Below, in pieces: positions 34,316 to 44,494 of a stretch of 64,000 nt of DNA (positions are counted from its first letter, which is position 1; every line of letters starts with the position of its first letter). Source of the stretch: Sulfurivermis sp040755915 (lineage in GTDB: Bacteria > Pseudomonadota > Gammaproteobacteria > Thiohalomonadales > Thiohalomonadaceae); NCBI GenBank assembly GCA_040755915.1, contig JBFLWM010000042.1, positions 21,931-85,930 of the forward strand. Direction: 5' to 3'. The position numbers and the translations under genes are program-made. A model generated the notes under the pieces. It made no database searches. It was not told the DNA's origin and worked only from the letters and a program-made list of their open reading frames with translations.

Positions 34316-34512
34316 GTCCGCGAATAAACGCGAATTGACGCAAATAGGAAAAGGATTTCCGAACGGGTAATCGGCTTTGATAGACAACGGGGCTTGTCTG
34401 TCAGTTACAAGGGTGAGTTCATTGGTCAATACATGGCGCATTGTTTGGGGGCATGATGACAATCAAGCGCTTTGAAGATTTTATTTGCGTCTATTCGCGT
34501 TCATTTGCGGAC
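34316..34512. repeat. MITE-like element with 30-bp inverted ends
   Basis: Ends gtccgcgaataaacgcgaat and following bases (34316-34345) and the inverted copy at 34483-34512 are near-perfect partners around 137 nt that contain no gene. It fills most of the aroB-dgt spacer. The same ends with a shorter centre occur at 32571-32674. Confidence 0.75.
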
Positions 34513-34551
34513 ATGTTTTTTATCAATCGGATTGAGTCAAAGGTTTTCTGA

Positions 34552-35703
34552 ATGGACGGTCTGGCCCCCTACGCAGCAGTCTGCACCCACTCCCGCGGCC
34601 GCCGTCTTCCCGAACCCGCCCCGCAGTACCGCAGCGAATTCCAGCGCGATCGCGACCGCATCGTGCATTCGTCCGCCTTCCGCCGCCTGGAGTACAAGAC
34701 CCAGGTGTTCGTCAATCACGAAGGCGACATGTTCCGCACCCGCCTGACGCACTCCATCGAGGTGGCGCAGATCGGCCGTGCCATCGCCCGTGCCCTGCAT
34801 CTCAATGAAGACCTCACCGAGGCCATCAGCCTGGCCCACGACCTCGGCCACACCCCCTTCGGCCACGCGGGCCAGGACGCGCTCAACGAGTGCATGCGCG
34901 ATTACGGCGGCTTCGAGCACAACCTGCAGTCGCTGCGCGTGGTGGACGAACTGGAGGATCGCTACGCCGAATTCCGCGGCCTCAACCTCACCTTCGAGAC
35001 GCGCGAGGGCATCCTCAAGCACTGCTCGCTGGAAAATGCGCGCCAGCTCGGCGAACTGGGGCAACGTTTTCTGGAGAAAGGCCAGCCCAGCCTGGAGGCG
35101 CAGATCGCCAACATTGCCGATGCCATCGCCTACAACAATCACGACGTCGACGACGGCCTGCGCGCGGGGCTGCTGACGGTGGAGCAGCTGTGCGAGGTGG
35201 AGCTGTTCGCGGCGCAGCACGCCGCCGTGCGCCAGGCCTATCCCGACCTCGACGGCCGCCGCCTGATCCACGAAATCATCCGCCGCATGATCAACCGCCA
35301 GGTGGTGGACCTGCTCGACACCAGCCGCCGCCTCATCGACGAGGCCGCCCCCGCCGATGTCGACGCAGTGCGCGCGCGCAGCGAGCCGCTGCTGCGCTTC
35401 AGCGAGGCGATGCAGCAGCAGCACCAGACCCTCAAGCGCTTCCTGCGCGTCAATCTCTACCAGCATTACCGCGTGCACCGCATGACGGTGAAGTCGCAGC
35501 GCATCGTGCGCGACCTGTTCGGCGCCATCTTCGACGACCCGCGCCTGCTGCCGGTGCCGCACCAGCACAACGTCGCCGTGCTGGAGCAGCAGCAGGGCCC
35601 CGCCGGCCGCGCCCGCGCCGTGGCCGACTACATCGCCGGCATGACCGACCGCTACGCCATCGCCGAGCACAGCAAGCTGTTCACGCCCACCGAGCTGACC
35701 TGA
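34552..35703 (+). CDS. dgt: Deoxyguanosinetriphosphate triphosphohydrolase-like protein
   Basis: HD-domain dNTP triphosphohydrolase that splits dNTP into nucleoside and triphosphate. The N-terminal motif RSEFQRDRDRIVHSSAFRRL and the HD residues in TRLTHSIEVAQ and AHDLGHTPFGHAG are present, with the later aspartate in NIADAIAYNNHDVDD. The 383-aa length fits the short Dgt type-2 group. It separates aroB from the DamX-like gene, which are adjacent in many relatives. Confidence 0.92.
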   Translation: MDGLAPYAAVCTHSRGRRLPEPAPQYRSEFQRDRDRIVHSSAFRRLEYKTQVFVNHEGDMFRTRLTHSIEVAQIGRAIARALHLNEDLTEAISLAHDLGHTPFGHAGQDALNECMRDYGGFEHNLQSLRVVDELEDRYAEFRGLNLTFETREGILKHCSLENARQLGELGQRFLEKGQPSLEAQIANIADAIAYNNHDVDDGLRAGLLTVEQLCEVELFAAQHAAVRQAYPDLDGRRLIHEIIRRMINRQVVDLLDTSRRLIDEAAPADVDAVRARSEPLLRFSEAMQQQHQTLKRFLRVNLYQHYRVHRMTVKSQRIVRDLFGAIFDDPRLLPVPHQHNVAVLEQQQGPAGRARAVADYIAGMTDRYAIAEHSKLFTPTELT

Positions 35704-35710
35704 GCCAGGG

Positions 35711-35731
35711 CCGGCGGGGTCGCCCCGCCGG
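35711..35731 (+). terminator. GC-rich hairpin after dgt
   Basis: ccggcgggg-tcg-ccccgccgg forms a 9-bp stem with a 3-nt loop 8 nt after the dgt stop. The run of T expected for intrinsic termination is only tttt about 20 nt further on, so strength is uncertain. Confidence 0.45.
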
Positions 35732-35939
35732 CCGGCCCCTGGCCCCCCTGTTTTGCGAAGCGAGCGCCCACCAACACACCTTTTGGTGTTCGTTGCCCCT
35801 CCGCAGTACCACATCTTGTGCGCTTATTGGCGTTTCTACCTTGAGAAATCAGCGTCTTGGCGGCATACTTTCGCCCAATCACGGGCAGCTCCTCCGGGGG
35901 CTGACATAACAACACACAGGGAACCCGCGTCATCGGCAC

Positions 35940-36242
35940 ATGCGTATCTACATGCAGACACCCGTCACCGATGACAGCCCGCCGCGCTACTACCACCTGT
36001 TTCTGCAGGAAGACCTGCTCGGTGGCTGGAGCGTGGTGCGTGAATGGGGTTTCCAGGGGGCTTCCGGGCGCGTGGTGCGCGACCATTTCGCGACCCGGGA
36101 GGCGGCCGAGTCCGCCATCATCAGCGGGCGTGATGCGCAGCTCAAACGGGGATATCGCGTGATGTTCATGCAGGGTGACACCTACAGGGATGCAGGCGAC
36201 GGTCCGCGTCGGGGACAGGCGGACCAGGAGCGACCCAGATGA
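35940..36242 (+). CDS. WGR-like domain protein
   Basis: A 100-aa protein whose residues 16-75 resemble the WGR domain found in PARPs and bacterial DNA-associated proteins: YYHLFLQEDLLGGWSVVREWGFQG, then a GRV strand and the helix ATREAAESAI. The third residue of WGR is Phe here. The last 20 residues are charged and disordered. It overlaps the DamX-like gene by 4 nt (ATGA), so the two are coupled. WGR domains usually bind nucleic acid; its role with a septal protein is not known. Confidence 0.75.
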   Translation: MRIYMQTPVTDDSPPRYYHLFLQEDLLGGWSVVREWGFQGASGRVVRDHFATREAAESAIISGRDAQLKRGYRVMFMQGDTYRDAGDGPRRGQADQERPR

Positions 36243-38305
36243 TGCGGGCCCTACGCCGTAACAAGGACCCGCTGGCTGCCCCACCCTATCTTTCCCGTTA
36301 CAAACTGCGCGAGAGCCCCTTCGCCAGCGGCGCCCGTTTCTTCTACGCCGACCCCGAGCGCGCACAAACCCTCAACATGCTGCAACACCTGACCCAGTAC
36401 AGCGAGGAGCTGCTGCTGGTGACGGGGCCGGCCGGCAGCGGCAAGAGCACCCTGCTGGAGCAGTACCTGACGCGCGCCGACGAGGACTGGAAGGTGTGCC
36501 GCGTCAGCGCCACCGAAACCCCTGATCCCGCCGCCCTGTTCCTGGCCGCCGCCCGCTGCTTCGGTCTGCATACCGACGGTGTTGCGTCCGACGCCCTGCT
36601 CGGTGCGCTGCAGGAGCATCTCAATCATCTGCAGCAGACCATGACGCCGGTGCTGGTGGTGGACGATGCCGACCGTCTGTCCGACGACGCTCTGGAGATC
36701 GTGGTGCGCCTGGCCGAGCTGCCCGGCGAGCACGGCAAGCTGGTGCGCGTCATCCTGTTCGCCGACAGCGCCATCCTGCCGCGTTTCGACAGTGCCCGCT
36801 TCGCCTCCGGGCCGCGGCCGCACCGCCTCGACCTCAAGCCGCTGGACGAGGCGCAGACCATCGCCTATCTGCAGCACCGCCTGGCCACCGCCGGATTTGC
36901 CGGCGGGCCGCTGTTCCTGCCGCGCGACCTGAAGCGCATCCACAAGCAGTCGCTGGGCTGGCCCGGCGGCATCAACGTACAGGCCCATGAGGTTTTGATG
37001 AGCAAACGCAGTGGCAGCAGCATCCCCTGGCCCTATGTCGTTGCCGCACTGGCGGTGGCGGCCGCTGCCGGTACCTGGCTGCAGTTCTCCGGCGGGGACC
37101 ATGTACCGCCGGTCAGCGTCACTCCGCCTCCGTCGCCGGTGGCGGCGGCGCCGGAACGGCCCATCGTGCGCTATGCCGAACCGGCGGGGGCGGCGCCGTC
37201 GGCGCTGACGGTGCGCAGCGGCGAGACGGTGCAGATCACCTGCCTGGCGCCGACGGTCGCCGAATCACCGCAACCGTTGCCGCAGCCGATGCTGCGTGAA
37301 GTGGCCCCCGTCGCCGAGCCTTCGGCTGCGGCTCCGGAGCCGCAGCCGGAGGTGACGGCACCACCGGCCCAGCCCGTTCCGGCCGAGGCGCCGGCCGCAC
37401 CTGCGGCCCCCGTTGCAGCGATGACCGTTCCCGCGGAGCCCGTCCCTGCGGTGGCGGAAGCGCCGCCCGCCACTGAACCCGCACCCGCAGAGCCGGGCAC
37501 CGCGCCGTCGGTGGAGGCGCCGGTCGCCGAGCCTGTGGCCCCGCCCGCACCCGTCGAGCCGCCCGCTGCACCTGCGGCGGCAGAGCCCGCCCCCGCTGCA
37601 GCCGAACCCGCCGTCCCGGCGGAACCTGTTCCCGCTGTGCCGACACCCGTCATCGAGCGGGTCGAGCCGGACCCGGCCCCGGGCAGCCGCCAGGCGCAGA
37701 CCCTGACCCTGCACGGCAGGTATTTCACGCCGGACAGCCAGGTCACCGTGAGCTGGCGCGGCCGGCGCAAGACCCTGACGGCCGGCCAGGTTCAGGTGCT
37801 GGACGGCGAGCGCATCGCCATCACCGTCACCACCGGCACCACGCCGGATACCTGGTCGGTGGTGGTGGCCGGGGCCGACGGCCGGCTCTCGGCACCGTTC
37901 CAGTTCAAGGTCGCCGCGCCGGTCAAGGCGGCGGCTGCACCCGCAGCACCCCCTGCCGCCGCCCCGGCGCCGGCAGCGGCCCAGCCGGCCGTGGCCGGGT
38001 TCCGTGATGCCGCCTGGTTGCAGGCGCAGGCGCCGCGCCATTTCAGTGTGCAACTGGTGGGCGCCGGCACGGAGGAGGCGGTGCGCGCCCACCTGCGCGG
38101 CTACGATGTGCGTGGTGATATTGCCCTGATCACCGTTCAGCGCGACGGCAAGCCCTGGTTCGTGCTGTTCTGGGGCAATTTTGCCGACCGTGCCGCCGCC
38201 GAGCGTGCCGTGGCCGCCCTGCCGGGGCCGCTCAAGCGGGTGTCACCCTGGATCCGCCCCTTTGCCGACGTGCACGCCGAGCTGAACGCCGGGGTCGCAA
38301 GGTAG
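36239..38305 (+). CDS. DamX-like AAA+ ATPase with C-terminal SPOR domain
   Basis: A 688-aa inner-membrane protein. Residues 20-255 are an ExeA/DamX-type AAA+ ATPase with Walker A GPAGSGKS (63-70) and Walker B VLVVDDAD. One membrane segment follows at about 262-282. A proline/alanine-rich periplasmic linker of nearly 200 residues comes next, then an IPT/TIG-like beta domain (about 478-565) and a SPOR domain (about 595-675) that binds denuded septal peptidoglycan. E. coli DamX shares the aroB link. The extra IPT-like domain is unusual. Stop TAG comes from the following repeat. Confidence 0.87.
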   Translation: MMRALRRNKDPLAAPPYLSRYKLRESPFASGARFFYADPERAQTLNMLQHLTQYSEELLLVTGPAGSGKSTLLEQYLTRADEDWKVCRVSATETPDPAALFLAAARCFGLHTDGVASDALLGALQEHLNHLQQTMTPVLVVDDADRLSDDALEIVVRLAELPGEHGKLVRVILFADSAILPRFDSARFASGPRPHRLDLKPLDEAQTIAYLQHRLATAGFAGGPLFLPRDLKRIHKQSLGWPGGINVQAHEVLMSKRSGSSIPWPYVVAALAVAAAAGTWLQFSGGDHVPPVSVTPPPSPVAAAPERPIVRYAEPAGAAPSALTVRSGETVQITCLAPTVAESPQPLPQPMLREVAPVAEPSAAAPEPQPEVTAPPAQPVPAEAPAAPAAPVAAMTVPAEPVPAVAEAPPATEPAPAEPGTAPSVEAPVAEPVAPPAPVEPPAAPAAAEPAPAAAEPAVPAEPVPAVPTPVIERVEPDPAPGSRQAQTLTLHGRYFTPDSQVTVSWRGRRKTLTAGQVQVLDGERIAITVTTGTTPDTWSVVVAGADGRLSAPFQFKVAAPVKAAAAPAAPPAAAPAPAAAQPAVAGFRDAAWLQAQAPRHFSVQLVGAGTEEAVRAHLRGYDVRGDIALITVQRDGKPWFVLFWGNFADRAAAERAVAALPGPLKRVSPWIRPFADVHAELNAGVAR

Positions 38306-38371
38306 GAGCGAGCCGTATTCGCGAACGGCGATCAATTTCGGCACCGTATCGCGAATACGATTCGCTCCTAC
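38303..38371. repeat. taggagc palindrome, copy C
   Basis: taggagcgagccgtattcgc on the left is matched by gcgaatacgattcgctccta on the right, about 69 bp. The leading TAG stops the DamX-like gene. Same family as 24711. Confidence 0.9.
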
Positions 38372-38550
38372 GACCCCCACCTATCCCCCGGGCAAGTGAA
38401 GCCCCGCTAACCTCCCGTCCCGCATGGCTTCTTTGCATTGAACCTCCCCCCCGAGGGCAGTATACTTCTTGACCCTTTTTGCCCGGGGTCCGGGCAAATC
38501 GTCATTTTTCGCCCGGTTTTCCGCGAGAACCTCACTTAAGACTTGTGGCC

Positions 38551-41500
38551 GTGAACGACAGACAAGATACGCTTGGCGGGCTGTACCGCCCCGAATTCGA
38601 GAAGGACAACTGCGGCTTCGGCCTCATTGCCCACATGGATGGCGCTGCCAGCCACTGGCTGGTGGATACCGCCATCGGCGCGCTGGCGCGCATGACCCAC
38701 CGCGGCGCCATCGCCGCCGACGGCAAGACCGGCGACGGTTGCGGCCTGCTGATGAAGAAGCCCGACGCGTTCATGCGCGCCGTGGCGGCAGAGCTGAACT
38801 TCACCCTCACCGACAACTATGCCGTGGGCATGGTGTTCCTCAACCAGGATGCCGCGCTGGCCGACAAGGCGCGCAGGCAGCTGGAGCAGGAAGTGGCGCA
38901 GGAAGGTTTGCAGGTGGCCGGCTGGCGCGTGGTGCCGACCGACAGCAGCGCCTGCGGCGCCGAGGCGCTGAAGACCCTGCCGCGCATCGAGCAGATCTTC
39001 ATCAATGCCGCCGCCGGCATGGACGAGGCCGCCTTCGAGCGTCATCTCTATATCGCGCGTCGCCGCACCGAGAAGGCCATCGAGTCCAGTGACCCGGTGT
39101 TCTATCTGCCCAGCTTCTCCAGCCGCGTGGTGTCCTACAAGGGCCTGGTGATGCCGGCCTATCTGCCGGTGTTCTACACCGATCTGAATGACCAGCGTCT
39201 GTCCTCCGCGCTGTGCGTGTTCCACCAGCGCTTCTCCACCAACACCTGGCCGCAGTGGCGCCTGGCGCAGCCGTTCCGCTATCTCGCCCACAACGGCGAG
39301 ATCAACACCGTGCAGGGCAACCGCTACTGGTCGGTGGCGCGCGGCCACAAGTTCGAGACGCCGCTGATCCCCAACATGGACGACGTGCGCCCGCTGGTGT
39401 CGATGACCGGTTCCGACTCCAACAGCCTCGACAACATGCTGGAAGCGCTGCTCGCCGGCGGCATGGACATCTTCCGCGCCATGCGTCTGCTGGTGCCGCC
39501 CGCCTGGCAGAACGTGGAGACCATGGACCCGGATCTGCGCGCCTTCTATGAATACAACTCCATGCACATGGAGCCGTGGGACGGCCCGGCCGGCATCGTG
39601 CTGACCGACGGCCGCCACGCCGCCTGCACCCTGGATCGCAACGGCCTGCGCCCGGCGCGCTGGGTGATCACCCGCGGTGAGAATGCCAAGGCTCCGGAGA
39701 GCGGCGACTACCGCGGCTGCATCATCACCCTCGCTTCCGAGATCGGCGTGTTTGATTACCAGCCGGCCGACGTGGTGGCCAAGGGCCGCCTGAAGCCGGG
39801 CCAGATGCTGGCGGTGGATACCCTCGCCTGCAAGCTGCTGCTGCCGCAGGACGTCGACACCATGCTCAAGGGCCGCCAGCCCTACAAGCAGTGGATGAAC
39901 GCGCATGTCATGCGTCTGGAGTCCGAGCTGAACGAGGCCGCCAACGGCGCCGAGCTGGAGCAGGACGCGCTCGACGTGCACCAGAAGATGTTCCAGGTCA
40001 GCTTCGAGGAGCGCGATCAGGTGCTGCGCCCGCTGGCCGAGGCCGGCCAGGAGGCCATCGGTTCCATGGGCGACGACACGCCGATGGCGGTGCTGTCCAC
40101 CCGCGTGCGCTCGCTGTACGACTACTTCCGCCAGCAGTTCGCCCAGGTCACCAATCCGCCCATCGACCCGCTGCGCGAAGCCATCGTCATGTCGCTGGAG
40201 ACCTGCTTCGGCCGCGAGAAGAATCTGTTCGCCGAGACGCCGGAACATGCGGCGCGCCTGCTGGTGGATTCGCCGGTGCTGTCGCGCGGCAAGTTCGCCC
40301 GCCTGCTGGCCCTGGACAGCGCCGATTACGCCCATGCGCGCATCGATCTGAACTACGCCAGGGGCACCGATCTCAAGGCTGCCATCACCGCCGTGTGTGA
40401 CAGCGCCGTCGCCGCCGTGAAGGCCGGCAAGGTGATCATCGTGCTGTCCGATCGCGCGCTGTCCGAGGACAGGCTGCCGATCCACGCCCTGCTCGCCACC
40501 GGCGCGGTGCACCATCGCCTGATCAAGGAAGGCCTGCGCTGCGATGCCAACATCGTGGTGGAGACCGGCACGGCGCGTGACCCGCACCACTTTGCGGTGC
40601 TGATCGGTTACGGCGCCACCGCGGTGTATCCGTACCTCGCCTACGAGGTGCTGCTCGATCTGGTGCGCAGCAACGAGATCAGCGGCAAGGAGCCGGCCAA
40701 GTTGATGGAGTCCTACCGCAAGGGCATCAACAAGGGCCTGTACAAGATCATCTCCAAGATGGGCATCTCCACCATCGCCAGCTACCGCGGCTCGCAGCTG
40801 TTCGAGTCCGTCGGCCTGCACGAGGATGTGGTGGAACTGTGTTTCAAGGGCACCACCAACCGCCTGTCCGGCACCCACTTCGCCGATCTGGAAGATGATC
40901 AGCAGTTGCTGGCGAAGGAAGCGTGGAATCCGCGCAAGCCGATCCAGCAGGGCGGCCTGCTCAAGTACCTGCACAACGGCGAGTACCACGCCTACAACCC
41001 GGACGTGGTGCAGGCGCTGCACAAGGCGGTCCGCAGCGGCAAGTACGAGGACTACCTGGAATACGCCCGGCATGTGAACGAGCGTCCGGTGGCGATGCTG
41101 CGCGACCTGCTCAAGGTGCGCGGCGACCTCAAGCCGATCAGCATCGACGAGGTGGAGTCGGAAGAGGCGATCATGAAGCGCTTCGACTCCGCCGGCATGT
41201 CGCTGGGTGCGCTGTCGCCCGAGGCGCACGAGGCGTTGGCCACGGCCATGAACCGCCTGGGCGGCCGTTCCAACTCCGGTGAGGGCGGTGAAGACCCGGC
41301 GCGCTACGGCACCGAGAAGATGTCGAAGATCAAGCAGGTGGCCTCCGGCCGCTTCGGCGTCACGCCGCACTACCTGGTCAACGCCGAGGTGCTGCAGATC
41401 AAGGTCGCCCAGGGCGCCAAGCCCGGCGAGGGTGGCCAGCTGCCCGGCGACAAGGTGGACAAGCTGATCGCCAAGCTGCGTTACGCCATGCCCGGCGTGG

Positions 41501-43056
41501 CGCTGATCTCACCGCCGCCGCATCACGACATCTATTCCATCGAGGACCTGGCGCAGCTGATCTTCGACCTCAAGCAGGTCAATCCGCAGGCGCTGGTGTC
41601 GGTGAAGCTGGTGGCCGAGGCCGGTGTCGGCACCATCGCCGCCGGCGTGGCCAAGGCCTATGCCGATCTCATCACCATCTCCGGTTATGACGGCGGCACC
41701 GGTGCCAGCCCGCTGGCCTCGGTGAAGTACGCCGGCTCGCCGTGGGAACTGGGCATGACCGAAACCCACCAGATCCTGCGTGCCAACGACCTGCGCGACA
41801 AGGTGCGCGTGCAGACCGACGGCGGCCTCAAGACCGGCCTCGACGTGGTCAAGGCGGCGATGCTGGGCGCCGAGAGCTTCGGCTTCGGCACCGGCCCGAT
41901 GGTGGCGCTGGGCTGCAAGTTCCTGCGCATCTGTCATCTCAACAACTGCGCCACCGGCGTCGCCACCCAGGACAAGGTGCTGCGTTCCGAGCACTTCATC
42001 GGCCTGCCCGAGATGGTGATGAACTACTTCAAGTTCATCGCCCGCGAGACGCGTGAGTGGATGGCCCGGCTTGGCGTGCGTTCCATGGAAGAGCTGATTG
42101 GCCGCACCGACCTGCTGGAGATCATGCAGGGCACTACCGCCAAGCAGCAGCGCCTGAACCTGCAGCCGCTGCTGTCCGACGGCGGCGTGCCGGCCGACAA
42201 GCCGCGCTTCTGCACCGCGCCGAAGAACCAGCCTTTCGACAAGGCGGAGCTGGCCGAGCAGATGGTGCACGACTGCCTGCCCGCCATCGACGGCAGGAAG
42301 GGCGGCGAATTCCACTACACGGTGAAGAACGTCAACCGTTCCATCGGCGCGCGCCTGTCCGGCGAGATCGCCAGGCGCTACGGCAACCTGGGCATGAATG
42401 ACGCCCCCATCACCCTGCGCCTGACCGGCACCGCCGGCCAGAGCTTCGGCGTGTGGAATGCCGGCGGCCTCAACATGGTGCTGGAAGGCGATGCCAACGA
42501 CTACGTCGGCAAGGGCATGGCCGGCGGCAAGCTGGTGATCTACCCGCCCAGGGGCAGCATGTTCAAGACGCAGGAAACCAGCATCATCGGCAACACCTGC
42601 CTGTACGGCGCCACCGGCGGCACGCTGTATGCCGCCGGCCTGGCCGGCGAGCGTTTCGCCGTGCGCAACTCCGGTGCCCATGCGGTGGTGGAAGGCGTCG
42701 GCGATCACGGCTGCGAATACATGACCGGCGGTGTGGTGGCGGTGCTGGGTCAGACCGGCCTCAACTTCGGCGCCGGCATGACCGGCGGCTTCGCCTACGT
42801 GCTGGATCTCGATAACGGCTTCGTCGATCGCTACAACCACGAACTGATCGACATCCATCGTGTCGGTACCGAGAAGACCGAGGCGCACCGTGCCCACCTG
42901 CGCCAGATGATCGAGTCCTTCGTGGCCGAGACCGGCAGCGCCTGGGGCCAGCACATCCTGGACAACTTCGCCGATATGGTGGGCAAGTTCTGGCTGGTGA
43001 AGCCCAAGGCCTCGGAGATCGACAGCCTGCTGGGCACGCTGTTGAGCGCGGCGTAA
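38551..43056 (+). CDS. gltB: Glutamate synthase (NADPH) large subunit
   Basis: Makes two glutamates from glutamine and 2-oxoglutarate. The 1501-aa chain has the class II amidotransferase domain beginning at the nucleophile Cys in DNCGFGLIAH, a central domain, the FMN-binding TIM barrel (SGYDGGTGASPLAS), the [3Fe-4S] cysteines in CKFLRICHLNNCATG and the C-terminal GXGXG beta-helix. No ATG fits; GTG 38551 gives the usual short propeptide before Cys, GTG 38545 is an alternative, and an open frame extends to 38479. No clear ribosome site is seen. gltD follows 24 nt later. Confidence 0.95.
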   Translation: MNDRQDTLGGLYRPEFEKDNCGFGLIAHMDGAASHWLVDTAIGALARMTHRGAIAADGKTGDGCGLLMKKPDAFMRAVAAELNFTLTDNYAVGMVFLNQDAALADKARRQLEQEVAQEGLQVAGWRVVPTDSSACGAEALKTLPRIEQIFINAAAGMDEAAFERHLYIARRRTEKAIESSDPVFYLPSFSSRVVSYKGLVMPAYLPVFYTDLNDQRLSSALCVFHQRFSTNTWPQWRLAQPFRYLAHNGEINTVQGNRYWSVARGHKFETPLIPNMDDVRPLVSMTGSDSNSLDNMLEALLAGGMDIFRAMRLLVPPAWQNVETMDPDLRAFYEYNSMHMEPWDGPAGIVLTDGRHAACTLDRNGLRPARWVITRGENAKAPESGDYRGCIITLASEIGVFDYQPADVVAKGRLKPGQMLAVDTLACKLLLPQDVDTMLKGRQPYKQWMNAHVMRLESELNEAANGAELEQDALDVHQKMFQVSFEERDQVLRPLAEAGQEAIGSMGDDTPMAVLSTRVRSLYDYFRQQFAQVTNPPIDPLREAIVMSLETCFGREKNLFAETPEHAARLLVDSPVLSRGKFARLLALDSADYAHARIDLNYARGTDLKAAITAVCDSAVAAVKAGKVIIVLSDRALSEDRLPIHALLATGAVHHRLIKEGLRCDANIVVETGTARDPHHFAVLIGYGATAVYPYLAYEVLLDLVRSNEISGKEPAKLMESYRKGINKGLYKIISKMGISTIASYRGSQLFESVGLHEDVVELCFKGTTNRLSGTHFADLEDDQQLLAKEAWNPRKPIQQGGLLKYLHNGEYHAYNPDVVQALHKAVRSGKYEDYLEYARHVNERPVAMLRDLLKVRGDLKPISIDEVESEEAIMKRFDSAGMSLGALSPEAHEALATAMNRLGGRSNSGEGGEDPARYGTEKMSKIKQVASGRFGVTPHYLVNAEVLQIKVAQGAKPGEGGQLPGDKVDKLIAKLRYAMPGVALISPPPHHDIYSIEDLAQLIFDLKQVNPQALVSVKLVAEAGVGTIAAGVAKAYADLITISGYDGGTGASPLASVKYAGSPWELGMTETHQILRANDLRDKVRVQTDGGLKTGLDVVKAAMLGAESFGFGTGPMVALGCKFLRICHLNNCATGVATQDKVLRSEHFIGLPEMVMNYFKFIARETREWMARLGVRSMEELIGRTDLLEIMQGTTAKQQRLNLQPLLSDGGVPADKPRFCTAPKNQPFDKAELAEQMVHDCLPAIDGRKGGEFHYTVKNVNRSIGARLSGEIARRYGNLGMNDAPITLRLTGTAGQSFGVWNAGGLNMVLEGDANDYVGKGMAGGKLVIYPPRGSMFKTQETSIIGNTCLYGATGGTLYAAGLAGERFAVRNSGAHAVVEGVGDHGCEYMTGGVVAVLGQTGLNFGAGMTGGFAYVLDLDNGFVDRYNHELIDIHRVGTEKTEAHRAHLRQMIESFVAETGSAWGQHILDNFADMVGKFWLVKPKASEIDSLLGTLLSAA

Positions 43057-43080
43057 CTGATACGGGAACAGCGAATAGTC

Positions 43081-44487
43081 ATGGGTAACGTTTTCCAATT
43101 TCTGCAAGTGCCGCGCATCGACCCGGAGAAGAAGTCCGTCGAGGTGCGCATCAAGGAATACGCCGAGATCTACGGCCAGTTCGACCAGGACAGTTCGGCC
43201 TCGCAGGCCGACCGCTGCCTGGCCTGCGGCAATCCGTACTGCTCGTGGAAGTGCCCGGTGCACAACTACATCCCGCACTGGCTCAAGCTGGTGGCGGAGG
43301 GCAACATCAACGAGGCGGCCGAGCTGTCGCACCGCACCAACTCGCTGCCGGAGATCTGCGGCCGCGTCTGCCCGCAGGATCGCCTGTGTGAAGGTGCCTG
43401 CACCCTGAACGATGGTTTCGGTGCGGTGACCATCGGCGCGGTGGAGCGTTATATCTCCGATACCGCCTTCGCCCAGGGCTGGCGTCCGGACATGTCGCGC
43501 GTCAAGGACACCGGCAAGCGCGTGGCGGTGATCGGTGCCGGTCCCGCCGGCCTCGGCTGCGCCGACGTGCTGACGCGCAACGGCGTCAAGGCGGTGGTCT
43601 ACGACCGTCATCCGGAGATCGGCGGCCTGCTCACCTTCGGTATTCCCGAATTCAAGCTGGAGAAGACCATCGTCAAGCGTCGCCGCGAGGTGATGGAGGG
43701 TATGGGCGTGGAGTTCCGTCTCGGCGTCGAGGTGGGCAAGGACATCACTTTCGAACAGCTGATGGGCGAATACGATGCCGTGTTCCTCGGCATGGGCACC
43801 TACAACTACATGAAGGGCGGCTTCCCCGGCGAGGACCTGCCCGGCGTGCACGCCGCGCTGGACTTCCTCATCGCCAACGTCAACCACTGCCACGGCTACG
43901 AGAAGAGCCCGGCCGACTACATCAACATGAAGGGCCAGCGCGTCGTGGTGCTGGGCGGCGGCGATACCGCCATGGACTGCAACCGCACCTCCATCCGCCA
44001 GGGCGCCAAGGCCGTGACCTGCGCCTACCGCCGCGACGAGGCCAACATGCCCGGTTCCAAGCGCGAGGTGGCCAACGCCAAGGAAGAGGGCGTGCAGTTC
44101 CTGTGGAACCGCCAGCCGGTGGAGATCGTCGGCGAGGATCGCGTCGAGGGCGTCAAGGTGGTGACCACCGAGATGGGCCCGCCGGATGCACGCGGCCGCC
44201 GCACCCCGCAGGTGGTGGCAGGCTCGGAGGAGATCATTCCCGCCGACCGCGTGCTGATCGCCTTCGGCTTCCGTCCCAACCCGCAGCCCTGGTTCGCCCA
44301 GCACGGCATCGAGGTGGACGAGCGCGGCCGCGTCAAGGCGCCGGCCAACGGCCAGTACAAGTACCAGACCAGCAACGCCAAGGTGTTCGCCGGCGGCGAC
44401 ATGGTGCGCGGCTCCGACCTGGTGGTCACCGCCGTGTGGGAAGGCCGCCAGGCCGCCGAAGGCATCCTGGACTTCCTCAACGTCTAA
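43081..44487 (+). CDS. gltD: Glutamate synthase (NADPH) small subunit
   Basis: Feeds electrons from NADPH through FAD and two [4Fe-4S] clusters to GltB. Cluster cysteines lie in CLACGNPYCSWKCPVHN and CGRVCPQDRLCEGAC. The FAD site is IGAGPAGLGCADVL and the NADPH site VLGGGDTAMDC. The 468-aa length is standard. It follows gltB closely and precedes hemE across a hairpin repeat. Confidence 0.96.
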   Translation: MGNVFQFLQVPRIDPEKKSVEVRIKEYAEIYGQFDQDSSASQADRCLACGNPYCSWKCPVHNYIPHWLKLVAEGNINEAAELSHRTNSLPEICGRVCPQDRLCEGACTLNDGFGAVTIGAVERYISDTAFAQGWRPDMSRVKDTGKRVAVIGAGPAGLGCADVLTRNGVKAVVYDRHPEIGGLLTFGIPEFKLEKTIVKRRREVMEGMGVEFRLGVEVGKDITFEQLMGEYDAVFLGMGTYNYMKGGFPGEDLPGVHAALDFLIANVNHCHGYEKSPADYINMKGQRVVVLGGGDTAMDCNRTSIRQGAKAVTCAYRRDEANMPGSKREVANAKEEGVQFLWNRQPVEIVGEDRVEGVKVVTTEMGPPDARGRRTPQVVAGSEEIIPADRVLIAFGFRPNPQPWFAQHGIEVDERGRVKAPANGQYKYQTSNAKVFAGGDMVRGSDLVVTAVWEGRQAAEGILDFLNV

Positions 44488-44494
44488 GCCCTCC

